DNA from: Rubricoccus sp038746605
GTDB taxonomy: Bacteria; Bacteroidota; Rhodothermia; Rhodothermales; Rubricoccaceae
DNA: 64,000 nt
Assembly (NCBI GenBank): GCA_038746605.1
Contig: JBCDKM010000003.1
Span: 62,001-126,000 of the forward strand
Direction: 5' to 3'
The position numbers and the translations under genes were made by a program. The notes below the pieces were generated by a model. It did no database searches. It saw only the letters and a list, made by a program, of their open reading frames with translations, and was not told where the DNA came from. Below, piece after piece: positions 25,841 to 33,979 of the stretch (positions are counted from its first letter, which is position 1; every line of letters begins with the position of its first letter).

Positions 25841-28800
25841 ATGTTGTATCGCTACGCCGCCATCGCGCTGGCGCTTGTGCTCGCCCCGATGGTCTCGGCG
25901 CAGAGCCTCACCGAGCAGACGGCCGTCCGTTACCTCCAGGACAACTGGAATCGCCACGGTCTCGCTCAGGCCGATGTCTCGGAACTCGTCGTTACGGACA
26001 TGGTGCCTGGTCCAAACGGGAGCCGCATCGTCTACCTCCGGCAGGCCATCGGCGGCGTCGAGGTGGCGAGCGGGCCGCTGACGGTCGCCATTGACCGGCA
26101 CGACCGTGTGGTCCACGCCGCTGGACGCCTCACGCAGGATCTCTCGCGGCGCAGCGTGAGCAAGACCTCGTCTCTCTCCCCTGATGCCGCTGTGGGCGCC
26201 CTCGCGCAAGCCGCGAACGTGACGATTACCGAGCCCTTCGAGGCCGTCTCGCAGAAGGCTTCTGTGGACCGCGAGACCGTCCTCTCCGATGGGGGCGTGA
26301 CACGTCTCCCGGTCCGCGCTCGCCTCGTCTACGCCGAGGATGGCGGCGCCCTCCGCCTCGCGTGGGAAACCACCCTCTTTCTTGAGAACGGAGGGGACTG
26401 GTTCGGCCATATCGACGCCGCCACGGGTCGCGTGATTCGCATGGAGGACCGCCTCGTGCGGGACAACTTCGGCGTATCCCACGGTCACGGGTCTCACAGC
26501 CATGGGTCTCACGATCACAGTGCACACGCAGTCCACCGCCACACCGTAGCCCCGAGTGCCGCCCCGGTCATCCCGATGGCCCCTTTCGCCTCGCGCGTCG
26601 CGTCGGAACTGAGCGCGATGAGTGGCGGCGCCAGCTACCGCGTCTACCCGACGCCCATCGAGAGCCCGATTCACGCGGGCGCAGTGCCCCCAGGCGACGG
26701 GCGGTCTCTCGTCGTGGATCCGCATCTCCCGTCCGCCTCGCCCTTCGGCTGGCATGACACGGACGGGGTTGAAGGCCCTGAGTACACCATCACGCGTGGC
26801 AACAACACGCACGCCTACCTGGACCGCGACGACGACGAGGGGCCCGACGCCAACGGCGAGGCGGACGGTGGTGCCTCCCTGACCTTCGACTTCGCCATCG
26901 ACTTTGCAGAGGACCCCTCCGCGAACAAGGACGCCTCCGTCACCAACCTGTTCTACTGGAGCAACCTCGTCCACGACGTGATGTACGGGTACGGCTTCGA
27001 CGAGCCGAGTGGCAACTTCCAGGCGAACAACTACGGCAACGGCGGCGTCGGGGGCGACGCCGTGGACTCTGAGAGCCAGTCCGGTGCAGACATCTGCAAC
27101 GAGTTTTTTCCTTGTAGCAACAACGCCAACTTCTCCACGCCTGCTGACGGCTCCGAGCCCCGGATGCAGATGTACGTCGGCACCAACGCGGCACCCGAGA
27201 TCGACGGCTCGTACGACAACATGGTGGTCGTGCACGAGTACGGCCACGGCATCACGATCCGTCTCACGGGTGGCCCGAACAACGTCGGGTGCCTGTCCAC
27301 CTCCACCTACCCGGAGCAGATGGGCGAGGGCTGGAGTGACTACTTCGGCGCGATGATGACCATCGAGCCCGGCGATGCTCGTGGCGATGCCCGTCCGGTC
27401 GGCAACTATCTCTTCGGCCAGACCACGAACGGACCGGGCATCCGTCCCGCTCCGTACTCCACGGACTTCAGCGTCAACAATTACACCTACGGCGATACCA
27501 ACAGCTCCGCTCTCTCCGCGCCGCACGGTGTCGGCTTCGTCTGGGCGACGGCCCTCTGGGAACTCACCTGGGACCTGATCGACGCGTTCGGCTACAGCCA
27601 AGACATCTGGGACGCCTCCGGCACGGCGGGCAACCAGATCGCGATGAACCTCGTCATGAACGGTCTGAAGCTCCAGCCCTGCGGACCCGGCTTCGTGGAT
27701 GGTCGCGATGCCATCCTCGCCGCCGATCAACTCCTCTACGGAGGCGCCCACACGGATCTCCTCTGGGAAGCCTTCGCGCGACGCGGACTGGGCTTCGGCG
27801 CCACCCAGGGCTCCAGCAACTCTCGTACGGACCAGACGGAGAGCTTCATCGTGCCCGAGGCCGAGGCGCCCGCCGCTGTCACGGACCTCTCCGTGATCCC
27901 CAATGGTGACTTCGTCACGCTAGAGTTCACCGCGACCGGTGACGACGGTACGGTCGGGACAGCGCAGGAATACCTCGTTCGCACCAGCGACGCTCCGATT
28001 CTGACCGAGACCGACTGGAACAACGCGACGCCCGTCGGCACGTCCGCGACGCCGCAGGAGAGTGGCACTCCCGAGAGCATCGTCGCCACTGGCTTCGACT
28101 TTTCGACGGAGTACCACATCGCGATCAAGGTGCTCGATGACAGCTTCAACCTGTCCGACATCTCCAACAGCGTCGCGACGACGACCCTCGGCCCGCCCGT
28201 TCTCGACGTGGCGACCGATGGGGTCGTGTTCACGGCCGACCTGGATGGGACGGACACGCAGACGCTCGCCATCGGCAACACGGGCGCGGGGGATCTGACC
28301 TACGCCATCACGCTCGCAGAGGCCCCCGCGACCGCCGCGCTCCGCGCCGAGCGGTACGCCGCAGGCGAGGAGGTCCGCCTCGCGACGGCTCCGGTGCCTG
28401 CTCGCGAGCAGGAAGAGAGCAAGGAAGCCCCCGGGCTTCGTGGCGACCGCCAGTTCAAGGACGCAGGTGGTCCAGACGCGTTCGGATACCGCTGGACCGA
28501 TTCCAACGAGCCGGGAGGCCCGGCCTACGACTGGGTCGACATTTCCGGCACCGGGACAGCCGTGACGCTCGCCGACGATGACAGCGAGCCGGTCTCACTG
28601 CCGTGGAACTTCTCGTTCTATGGTACCGAGTACTCGACCGTCTTCGTGGCCTCCAACGGCTACCTCCTCTTCGGGAGTGGCTCGACGGCCTACACCAACG
28701 AGCCGATCCCGACGGCCAGCGCACCGAACAACCTCGTCGCGCCTTTCTGGGACGACCTCAACCCGACGCGAGGCGGACAGGTCTACGTTCAGGACATGGG

Positions 28801-29860
28801 AGACGGGCGGTTCGTGGTGCAGTGGGATGGCGTGCCGCACTACGACACCAGCTCAGAGACCATGACCTTCCAGGTCATCCTCTACGAGGGCGGCGCGATG
28901 CTCTTCCAGTACCAGGAGTTCACCGACGACGCCAACGATACGCTCTCGCACACCATCGGTATCGAGAACGCCAACGGTACGGACGGGCTGCAGGTGGTCC
29001 ACAACAGCGCCTACCTGGAGGAAGGTCTCGCGATCCGTATCTCGGCCTTCTGGGGCGATGTGACGGCGAACGCCGACGGCAACGTCCCAGCAGGTGGCTC
29101 CTCCGCCGTCCAGATCACGGCCGATGCGACGGGCCTCGCGCCCGGCGTCTACAACGGCGAACTGACCGTCACGTCCAATGACCCGGCTGTGGGACCGACT
29201 ACCGTCCCGCTTCAACTCACGGTCGTGGACAGCAACGCTCCGAACGCCGCCCTCAGCGCGACCAGCGTCACACTGGATGTGTCGCGCGGAGACTCCGCCT
29301 CAGAGAGCCTCACGCTCACCAACGACGGCGGCAGGGACCTCGACTGGAGCATCAGCGATGCCAGCGGCGACCTCCCCGACTGGCTCTCGATGGATGTCGC
29401 CGGTGGCTCTCTCGCTCCGGGCGCGAGCGTCGATATCACCGTCACGATGGATCCCGGCGTGAACTACCCCGCCGCGACTACCCAGGAGACGACTCTCGTG
29501 CTCACCTCGAATGACCCGGATGGAGCCATCGAGATGGCGATGTCCATGAACGTTCTGCCGGGCGTCTCCAACGAGGACGACCTGGACTTTGAGGGGCCGT
29601 ACCTGCTCCGTGCGCTCGCGCCGAACCCGGTCAGTCAGTCCGCCTCGGCGACGTTCGTGGTGCGGGATCCGCAGACGGTCGCGGTAGAAGTCCTGGACGT
29701 GCTCGGTCGCCGCGTGGCGCTCCTCCAGGAGGGCGCCGTGCCCGGCATGACGCGCCAGGAGGTCACCCTCGATGCTCGTGCGCTCGCTTCGGGCGCGTAC
29801 GTCCTCGTCTTGCGCGGCGAGACGTTCACAGCGTCGCAGCGGATCACGGTCGCGCACTGA
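25841..29860 (+). CDS. Secreted M36 (fungalysin-type) metalloprotease with sorting tail
   Basis: The product is 1,339 aa with signal peptide MLYRYAAIALALVLAPMVSA-QS. An N-terminal FTP/PepSY-type propeptide is followed by an unusual His-rich stretch (HGHGSHSHGSHDHSAHAVHRH, about residues 213-234). The catalytic domain has the zinc motif H465-E-Y-G-H469 and Glu496 in MGEGWSDYF as third ligand. Then come a fibronectin-III-like domain (AAVTDLSVIPNGDFVTLEFTATG), choice-of-anchor/Abnormal-spindle-like Ig repeats (NTGAGDLTYAIT, NDGGRDLDWSIS) with an insert, and a type IX-like tail (ALAPNPVSQSA...VLDVLGRRVAL...GAYVLVLRGE). It is expected to degrade extracellular proteins at the surface or in the medium. 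Confidence 0.92.
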   Translation: MLYRYAAIALALVLAPMVSAQSLTEQTAVRYLQDNWNRHGLAQADVSELVVTDMVPGPNGSRIVYLRQAIGGVEVASGPLTVAIDRHDRVVHAAGRLTQDLSRRSVSKTSSLSPDAAVGALAQAANVTITEPFEAVSQKASVDRETVLSDGGVTRLPVRARLVYAEDGGALRLAWETTLFLENGGDWFGHIDAATGRVIRMEDRLVRDNFGVSHGHGSHSHGSHDHSAHAVHRHTVAPSAAPVIPMAPFASRVASELSAMSGGASYRVYPTPIESPIHAGAVPPGDGRSLVVDPHLPSASPFGWHDTDGVEGPEYTITRGNNTHAYLDRDDDEGPDANGEADGGASLTFDFAIDFAEDPSANKDASVTNLFYWSNLVHDVMYGYGFDEPSGNFQANNYGNGGVGGDAVDSESQSGADICNEFFPCSNNANFSTPADGSEPRMQMYVGTNAAPEIDGSYDNMVVVHEYGHGITIRLTGGPNNVGCLSTSTYPEQMGEGWSDYFGAMMTIEPGDARGDARPVGNYLFGQTTNGPGIRPAPYSTDFSVNNYTYGDTNSSALSAPHGVGFVWATALWELTWDLIDAFGYSQDIWDASGTAGNQIAMNLVMNGLKLQPCGPGFVDGRDAILAADQLLYGGAHTDLLWEAFARRGLGFGATQGSSNSRTDQTESFIVPEAEAPAAVTDLSVIPNGDFVTLEFTATGDDGTVGTAQEYLVRTSDAPILTETDWNNATPVGTSATPQESGTPESIVATGFDFSTEYHIAIKVLDDSFNLSDISNSVATTTLGPPVLDVATDGVVFTADLDGTDTQTLAIGNTGAGDLTYAITLAEAPATAALRAERYAAGEEVRLATAPVPAREQEESKEAPGLRGDRQFKDAGGPDAFGYRWTDSNEPGGPAYDWVDISGTGTAVTLADDDSEPVSLPWNFSFYGTEYSTVFVASNGYLLFGSGSTAYTNEPIPTASAPNNLVAPFWDDLNPTRGGQVYVQDMGDGRFVVQWDGVPHYDTSSETMTFQVILYEGGAMLFQYQEFTDDANDTLSHTIGIENANGTDGLQVVHNSAYLEEGLAIRISAFWGDVTANADGNVPAGGSSAVQITADATGLAPGVYNGELTVTSNDPAVGPTTVPLQLTVVDSNAPNAALSATSVTLDVSRGDSASESLTLTNDGGRDLDWSISDASGDLPDWLSMDVAGGSLAPGASVDITVTMDPGVNYPAATTQETTLVLTSNDPDGAIEMAMSMNVLPGVSNEDDLDFEGPYLLRALAPNPVSQSASATFVVRDPQTVAVEVLDVLGRRVALLQEGAVPGMTRQEVTLDARALASGAYVLVLRGETFTASQRITVAH

Positions 29861-29872
29861 TCTCGTCGGCTT

Positions 29873-29908
29873 CCTGCCTCGGTCTTCCTGCGAGGAGACC
29901 GAGGCGGG
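29873..29908. repeat. Palindrome element 7
   Basis: Arms CCTGCCTCGGTCT and AGACCGAGGCGGG (one mismatch) with an inner CCT/AGG extension; 13 bp after the protease stop and just before the T-tailed terminator at 29927. Confidence 0.7.
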
Positions 29909-29926
29909 GCGTCTCCACCTCCTGAG

Positions 29927-29955
29927 GCCGCTCCACTCGTGGGACGGCTTTTTTT
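29927..29955 (+). terminator. Rho-independent terminator of the protease gene
   Basis: A hairpin with outer arms GCCG and CGGC and inner CCA/TGG pairs is followed by seven Ts (29949-29955), among the best T-tracts in the window. Confidence 0.75.
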
Positions 29956-30017
29956 GGTCGCATCTGTTAGATGCTGGATCCTTCCGTGTCTACGGCCTGG
30001 CATTCTCTCTAGGATCC

Positions 30018-30473
30018 ATGCGTGTTCTCCTCTTTGTTCTTCTCCTTGGCCTCGCCTCCGCTCCTGCCTACTCACAGAGCGCGCCCCTCCACGATCAGGA
30101 GGTCTCGTGGCGGAGCTATGAGACGAACAGCACCCGCGCGGCTCGCGTCCGTGTCTTCCTCTGCGACGACGAGCGACGCCCACACACCGCCGTCGTGGAC
30201 GACCGAGCCTCCAACGGCCGGACCCCGATCACCGATGAAGCCTCGTTTGTGGCAGAGACCATCGCGCGTGAGATCGGCTTCGATCCGACACAGGCCACCT
30301 TCGTGTTCCGCTTCACCGAGGGCTCGTTCGTGGAGGAGGGGAGTGACCGAGGCAAGGCCCTGCTCGTGAAAGCCACGTTCCGGCGGACCGCGAGTGGAAG
30401 CCTCGGGGCGCCGCAGTGGCGGGTCATCACGCCCGAAGCGCTGGAGGACCTCACGGACCGCGCGATGCGCTGA
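30018..30473 (+). CDS. Small secreted protein, 151 aa, unknown
   Basis: The ATG at 30018 gives a signal peptide (MRVLLFVLLLGLASAPAYS-QS); the frame is open further upstream but crosses a terminator there. The mature protein is about 130 aa, mixed alpha/beta (SFVAETIAREIGFDPTQATFVFRFTEGSF, KALLVKATFRR) with one Cys. No family recognised. It stands alone, bounded by a terminator upstream and a palindrome element downstream. Confidence 0.7.
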   Translation: MRVLLFVLLLGLASAPAYSQSAPLHDQEVSWRSYETNSTRAARVRVFLCDDERRPHTAVVDDRASNGRTPITDEASFVAETIAREIGFDPTQATFVFRFTEGSFVEEGSDRGKALLVKATFRRTASGSLGAPQWRVITPEALEDLTDRAMR

Positions 30474-30484
30474 CGGGTGCGCTC

Positions 30485-30500
30485 GCCTCGGCACCGAGGC
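30485..30500. repeat. Palindrome element 8
   Basis: Short perfect form: arms GCCTCGG and CCGAGGC around CA, 12 bp after the stop at 30473. Confidence 0.7.
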
Positions 30501-30633
30501 AGGAGAGGCGGGCTCTTCGGGACGAGAGCGATCTGGTCGGGCAGGGACCTTTCCGAGGGCTCGCAGCGTAGAAGGCTGTGCCAACAGGAGTTCCGCGGCA
30601 ACTCCCCCGTCCTCACGTCCTTCCCTTCCCCGA

Positions 30634-31017
30634 ATGAGCGACCCCACGACCCTCGACCTCGACGAACTCTCCGAGGCCCTCCGCATCTCCAAGCAGACCC
30701 TCGTCCGCTGGACTGATCGAGGCCTCATCGATGCCAACCTGTCGTGGGGCATCTCGAACGCGAACGAGGAGACCCGTCTCATCGAGATCAGCCCGACCTC
30801 TCTCGATTTCCTGCGCGGCTTTGCCGATGAATACCGGGATGACACCGTGAGCCGCACCGAGGCGCGGCGCCTGCTCAAGCTCATCGACCGCAATCAGGTG
30901 CAGAAGCTGATCCGCCAGGGCAGCATCAAAGCCAAGAAGATCAAGGGCGAGACGCGCGTCAGCGTCGGCTCCGTAGAGGATTACCTGCGCACGCTGGAGG
31001 AGACCGAGCCCGCCTGA
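30634..31017 (+). CDS. Small DNA-binding protein with two helix-turn-helix segments
   Basis: The product is 127 aa from the ATG at 30634. Residues about 8-32 (LDELSEALRISKQTLVRWTDRGLID) look like a MerR-type helix-turn-helix. The C-terminal half (VSRTEARRLLKLIDRNQVQKLIRQGSIKAKKIKGETRVSVGSVEDYL) looks like an excisionase/HTH_17 fold ending in the typical wing. Two such domains in one short protein suggest sequence-specific DNA binding without an effector domain. It is a single gene between two palindrome elements and no phage gene is nearby. Target unknown. Confidence 0.75.
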   Translation: MSDPTTLDLDELSEALRISKQTLVRWTDRGLIDANLSWGISNANEETRLIEISPTSLDFLRGFADEYRDDTVSRTEARRLLKLIDRNQVQKLIRQGSIKAKKIKGETRVSVGSVEDYLRTLEETEPA

Positions 31018-31035
31018 TCTACCGCTCGGCTCCCT

Positions 31036-31055
31036 CCGCCTCGGCCCCGAGGCGG
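31036..31055. repeat. Palindrome element 9
   Basis: Perfect 9-bp arms CCGCCTCGG and CCGAGGCGG around CC, starting 19 bp after the stop at 31017. Confidence 0.85.
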
Positions 31056-31093
31056 GCGGGCCCGCGAGGCGATGTGTGCGGTAGGTTCGGCGC

Positions 31094-31951
31094 ATGGCCC
31101 TGGACTTGCTCCGTCTCACCCGCCCCCTCAACGTCGTCCTTTTCCTCGCGGCGACGGCCCTCGGGGGCGTCCTCTCGATGGGAGGTGCAGCCTTTGAAGG
31201 CGAGGCACTCTCGCGGCTGCTCCTCGCGATGCTCTCCGCTACGCTCGTGGGTGCAGGCTCCATGGTGGTGAACGATCTCTACGATGTCGAGATCGACAAG
31301 ATCAACCGGCCGGACCGGCCGCTCGCCAGCGGGCGCGTCTCGCGGCGAACGGCTTGGATTTTCTACGCCGTGCTCTCGGTCGTCGGCATTGTGCTCGGCG
31401 CGTTGGTCTCGCCGCTGCATGGCGGTATTGCGGCGACCTCGGTGCTGTTCCTTTGGGCCTACAGCGTGGCGCTGAAAGGGACGGTTCTGCTCGGCAACGT
31501 CGCCGTCGGTGCGACGATTGCGCTGGGCGTGCTCTTCGGCGGGCTAGCGGCAGGTGCAGCCACGGCGTCGCTCTGGGCGGGCGTGCTCCTGGGCGGAACC
31601 ATCGTGTTCGTACGCGAGATCGCGAAGGACGTGGAAGACATCGAGGGGGATCGCGCGGGCGGGGTGCGGACGCTGCCCATCGTGTGGGGCGAGCGCCGGG
31701 CGCTGGGCCTCGTGCTGGCGCTCATCGTGGCGATCCTCGTCTCGCTCCCGTTCGCCGCTGAGGTGGTGGGCGCGGCGTTCTACGTCTGGGGCCTCGGGCT
31801 GGCGGTGTGCCTGCTCGTGGCGTTCTGGAAGGGCGCTGTGGGGCTGGCTGAGCGAGGGCCGCTCCGGGAGTCAGCACGGACGACGCGCGCTTGGCTCAAG
31901 GGGTCGCTGGTGCTCGGCATCCTCGCGCTGGTGCTGACGCGTCTGGGGTGA
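31094..31951 (+). CDS. UbiA-family prenyltransferase
   Basis: The product is 285 aa with eight or so membrane helices. The first Asp-rich motif is N60-D61-L-Y-D64-V-E-I-D68 followed by KINRPDRPLASG; the second is EIAKDVEDIEGDRAGGVRTLP. These bind the prenyl diphosphate via Mg2+. The form resembles digeranylgeranylglyceryl-phosphate synthase-like members found in Bacteroidota, but heme, quinone or chlorophyll prenylases share the motifs, so the acceptor is not assigned. A single gene, with palindrome elements before and after. Confidence 0.88.
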   Translation: MALDLLRLTRPLNVVLFLAATALGGVLSMGGAAFEGEALSRLLLAMLSATLVGAGSMVVNDLYDVEIDKINRPDRPLASGRVSRRTAWIFYAVLSVVGIVLGALVSPLHGGIAATSVLFLWAYSVALKGTVLLGNVAVGATIALGVLFGGLAAGAATASLWAGVLLGGTIVFVREIAKDVEDIEGDRAGGVRTLPIVWGERRALGLVLALIVAILVSLPFAAEVVGAAFYVWGLGLAVCLLVAFWKGAVGLAERGPLRESARTTRAWLKGSLVLGILALVLTRLG

Positions 31952-31957
31952 GCCGGT

Positions 31958-31991
31958 CCGCCTCGGTTCTTCCACGGACGCACCGAGGCGG
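31958..31991. repeat. Palindrome element 10
   Basis: Ten-base arms CCGCCTCGGT and ACCGAGGCGG with a short inner TCC/GGA hairpin, 7 bp after the prenyltransferase stop. Confidence 0.8.
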
Positions 31992-32120
31992 GACGAGTCG
32001 CGGACGGGAACGAACCCGTTCCAACCCCGCCGGTAGATTCCTTCGCACGCTCCTCATGTGACCTCGCGCACGCGACGCGCGGCAGACTCAGAGCCCGGCG
32101 AAATACGGCGGGCCGCCTCC

Positions 32121-32125
32121 GGAGG
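32121..32125 (+). promoter_or_regulatory. Shine-Dalgarno site of the sigma factor gene
   Basis: GGAGG lies 10 bp before the ATG at 32136 and selects that start over the in-frame GTG at 32058. Clear Shine-Dalgarno sites are rare in this window. Confidence 0.55.
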
Positions 32126-32135
32126 GAGACGTTCC

Positions 32136-32687
32136 ATGCACCCATTCGATCCGCAGGCCGTCGCCCGGGCACAGGGCGGAGACGAACCCGCTCGCGAAGC
32201 GCTCTTTGGCGCCATCGAGCCCGTCCTCCGCTCCTTCTTCTACGCCCGCATCGGGCGCTCGCCCGACGCTGACGACCTCATCCAGAACGCGCTCATCCGC
32301 GTCCACCGCGGCCTCGGAGCGCTCGAAAACCCCGCCCGCCTCAAGGCCTTCGCTCTCAAGGCAGCGCTCTACGAACTGCAAGATTTCTACCGAGGGCGCG
32401 GCCAACTCCGCGAGTCGCTCTTCGATCCTGACCTCCCCACGCCCGGCTCCGTCGGCCCCGACGATGGCGCCGCCCGTCTCGACCTCGACCGCGCCATGCG
32501 CGCCCTCACCGACCACGCCCGCACCATCCTCGAACTCCGCGAACTCGGGTATCCCTATGCCGAGATCGCCGAGACCCTCGACACTACCGAGGCGGCGGTC
32601 AAGATGCAGGTGAAGCGTGCCTTCGAGCGCCTCCGCGCCGTCCTCGCGAGCCTCCTCGCTTTCCTCAGCCTGCCACTCTGGGCCTGA
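32136..32687 (+). CDS. ECF-type RNA polymerase sigma factor
   Basis: The product is 183 aa. Region 2 is REALFGAIEPVLRSFFYARIGRSPDADDLIQNALIRVHRGL; region 4 is ALTDHARTILELRELGYPYAEIAETLDTTEAAVKMQVKRAFERLR, a typical sigma-70 helix-turn-helix. A hydrophobic tail (AVLASLLAFLSLPLWA) is extra. It precedes a FecR-type anti-sigma gene by 28 bp, forming a FecI/FecR-like pair, but no TonB receptor with a signalling domain follows. Its target genes are therefore elsewhere or the pair senses something else. Confidence 0.9.
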   Translation: MHPFDPQAVARAQGGDEPAREALFGAIEPVLRSFFYARIGRSPDADDLIQNALIRVHRGLGALENPARLKAFALKAALYELQDFYRGRGQLRESLFDPDLPTPGSVGPDDGAARLDLDRAMRALTDHARTILELRELGYPYAEIAETLDTTEAAVKMQVKRAFERLRAVLASLLAFLSLPLWA

Positions 32688-32715
32688 AGCCCCGGCAGAC
32701 CACCCGGCTGATCCC

Positions 32716-33927
32716 ATGCGTGACGCGACCGATCTCCTCGCCCTCTACGACGACCTCTCGCCCGACGAGCAGGTCGCCCTCCGCGATGCCATTGGCACGG
32801 ACCCTGTGCTCGCCGAGGCCGCCGCGCGCTGGCGCAGCCTCCGCGCTGGGGTGCGCGCCGAACTCTCGCGCGACCTCCCGGACCGTTCCGTCCTCGTCCT
32901 CCACGCCCTTGCCGACCGTCCCGACGACATCACCGAGGCCGACCGGGCCCGCCTCGCGAATGCCGACCTGGAGAGCGCCCTCGCTGCGCACCCCGGGCTG
33001 GTGGCCGCTGTGGAGCGCATCCGCGCCGACCGCGACGCCTTCGAGGCCGCCTGGACCGAGCACGCCCGCCTCGGGGACTCCGCCGACCGACCTGCCGAGG
33101 TGGACCGGGTCGCGCGCCGTGGTTCGAGCCAACGGGCGCGCGCAGCGTCTCGTTCCGCCGTGCCCTCCGCCAGCCGTCCGGCCCGCTCGCGTCCTACGCG
33201 CTGGGTCTGGCGTGCTGCTGCGATGATGGCGGTCGTCGGCTTCGGCGCGCTGCTGACATTCCTCTACGCCCGCGATGCGGACTTCCAGCGCATCGCCGCA
33301 GGCGAGCAGATGCTCGTCGCGCTGGCCGATGGCTCCGAGGTGGAACTGGCGCCCGGAGCGGTACTCATGATCCCGCGCGAAAACTCCGACGTGGACCCGC
33401 GCCAGGCCCGCCTGATGACCGGCACTGCGCTCTTCGACATCGTCCGCGACCCCACCGCGCCGTTCAACGTCCAGACGCCCAACGCCGACGTGACCGTCCT
33501 CGGCACCACGTTCTCCGTCGAGATCACGGAGGTGCAGGACGAGGACGCCACGAAGGTGGTCCTCGCGAGCGGGAGTGTCCGCGTGGCGCCTCGCGCGATG
33601 GCCGAGCAAGCCGTGACGCTAGAGCCCGGCCAGTCCACGGAGGTCGTCCGGTTTGATGCCCCCGCCGCGCCTCGCGCCACGGATGTGGCGGCGGATCTAG
33701 AGTGGACCGGCGAACTGTATGCGCGCGAGTTGAGCGCCGCCGAGGTGGCCCGCCGTATCGCGCAGGCGACAGGCCGGAAGGTGGAGGTGGACGCTGTTCT
33801 CGCGGGCGAACCTGTCTCCGGCACGTTCCACCTGGACGAGGGCGCGGAGGCTGCGCTTCGTCCTCTCGCGCTCACCCTCGGCGCCGACCTCCTCCGCACA
33901 GCCGAGGGCTTCCGCCTCGCGAAGTAG
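32716..33927 (+). CDS. FecR-type anti-sigma factor
   Basis: The product is 403 aa from the ATG at 32716; the frame is open earlier only inside the sigma factor gene. Residues 1-130 form the cytoplasmic part, followed by an Arg/Ser-rich linker and one membrane helix at about 165-185 (AAAMMAVVGFGALLTFLYA). The periplasmic FecR domain includes GSEVELAPGAVLMIP, RLMTGTALFDIV and VTVLGTTFSVEI. The C-terminus (AAEVARRIAQATGRKVEVDAVLAGEPVSGTFHLDEG) is a DUF4974/STN-like domain normally used to contact a receptor plug. It should hold the adjacent ECF sigma factor until signalled. Confidence 0.88.
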   Translation: MRDATDLLALYDDLSPDEQVALRDAIGTDPVLAEAAARWRSLRAGVRAELSRDLPDRSVLVLHALADRPDDITEADRARLANADLESALAAHPGLVAAVERIRADRDAFEAAWTEHARLGDSADRPAEVDRVARRGSSQRARAASRSAVPSASRPARSRPTRWVWRAAAMMAVVGFGALLTFLYARDADFQRIAAGEQMLVALADGSEVELAPGAVLMIPRENSDVDPRQARLMTGTALFDIVRDPTAPFNVQTPNADVTVLGTTFSVEITEVQDEDATKVVLASGSVRVAPRAMAEQAVTLEPGQSTEVVRFDAPAAPRATDVAADLEWTGELYARELSAAEVARRIAQATGRKVEVDAVLAGEPVSGTFHLDEGAEAALRPLALTLGADLLRTAEGFRLAK

Positions 33928-33937
33928 CGGACTCCTT

Positions 33938-33976
33938 CCGCCTCGGTGGACTCGTGGAGGTACCCTACCGAGGCGG
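33938..33976. repeat. Palindrome element 11
   Basis: Ten-base arms CCGCCTCGGT and ACCGAGGCGG with a 19-bp loop. It occupies nearly all of the gap between convergent stops at 33927 and 33980. Confidence 0.8.
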
Positions 33977-33979
33977 GCG

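Noticed and set aside
25472..27751. 759-aa minus-strand frame opposite the M36 protease
   Set aside because: Antisense to a clear protease with intact zinc motif; composition (Val/Arg/Asp-rich) is typical of shadow frames.
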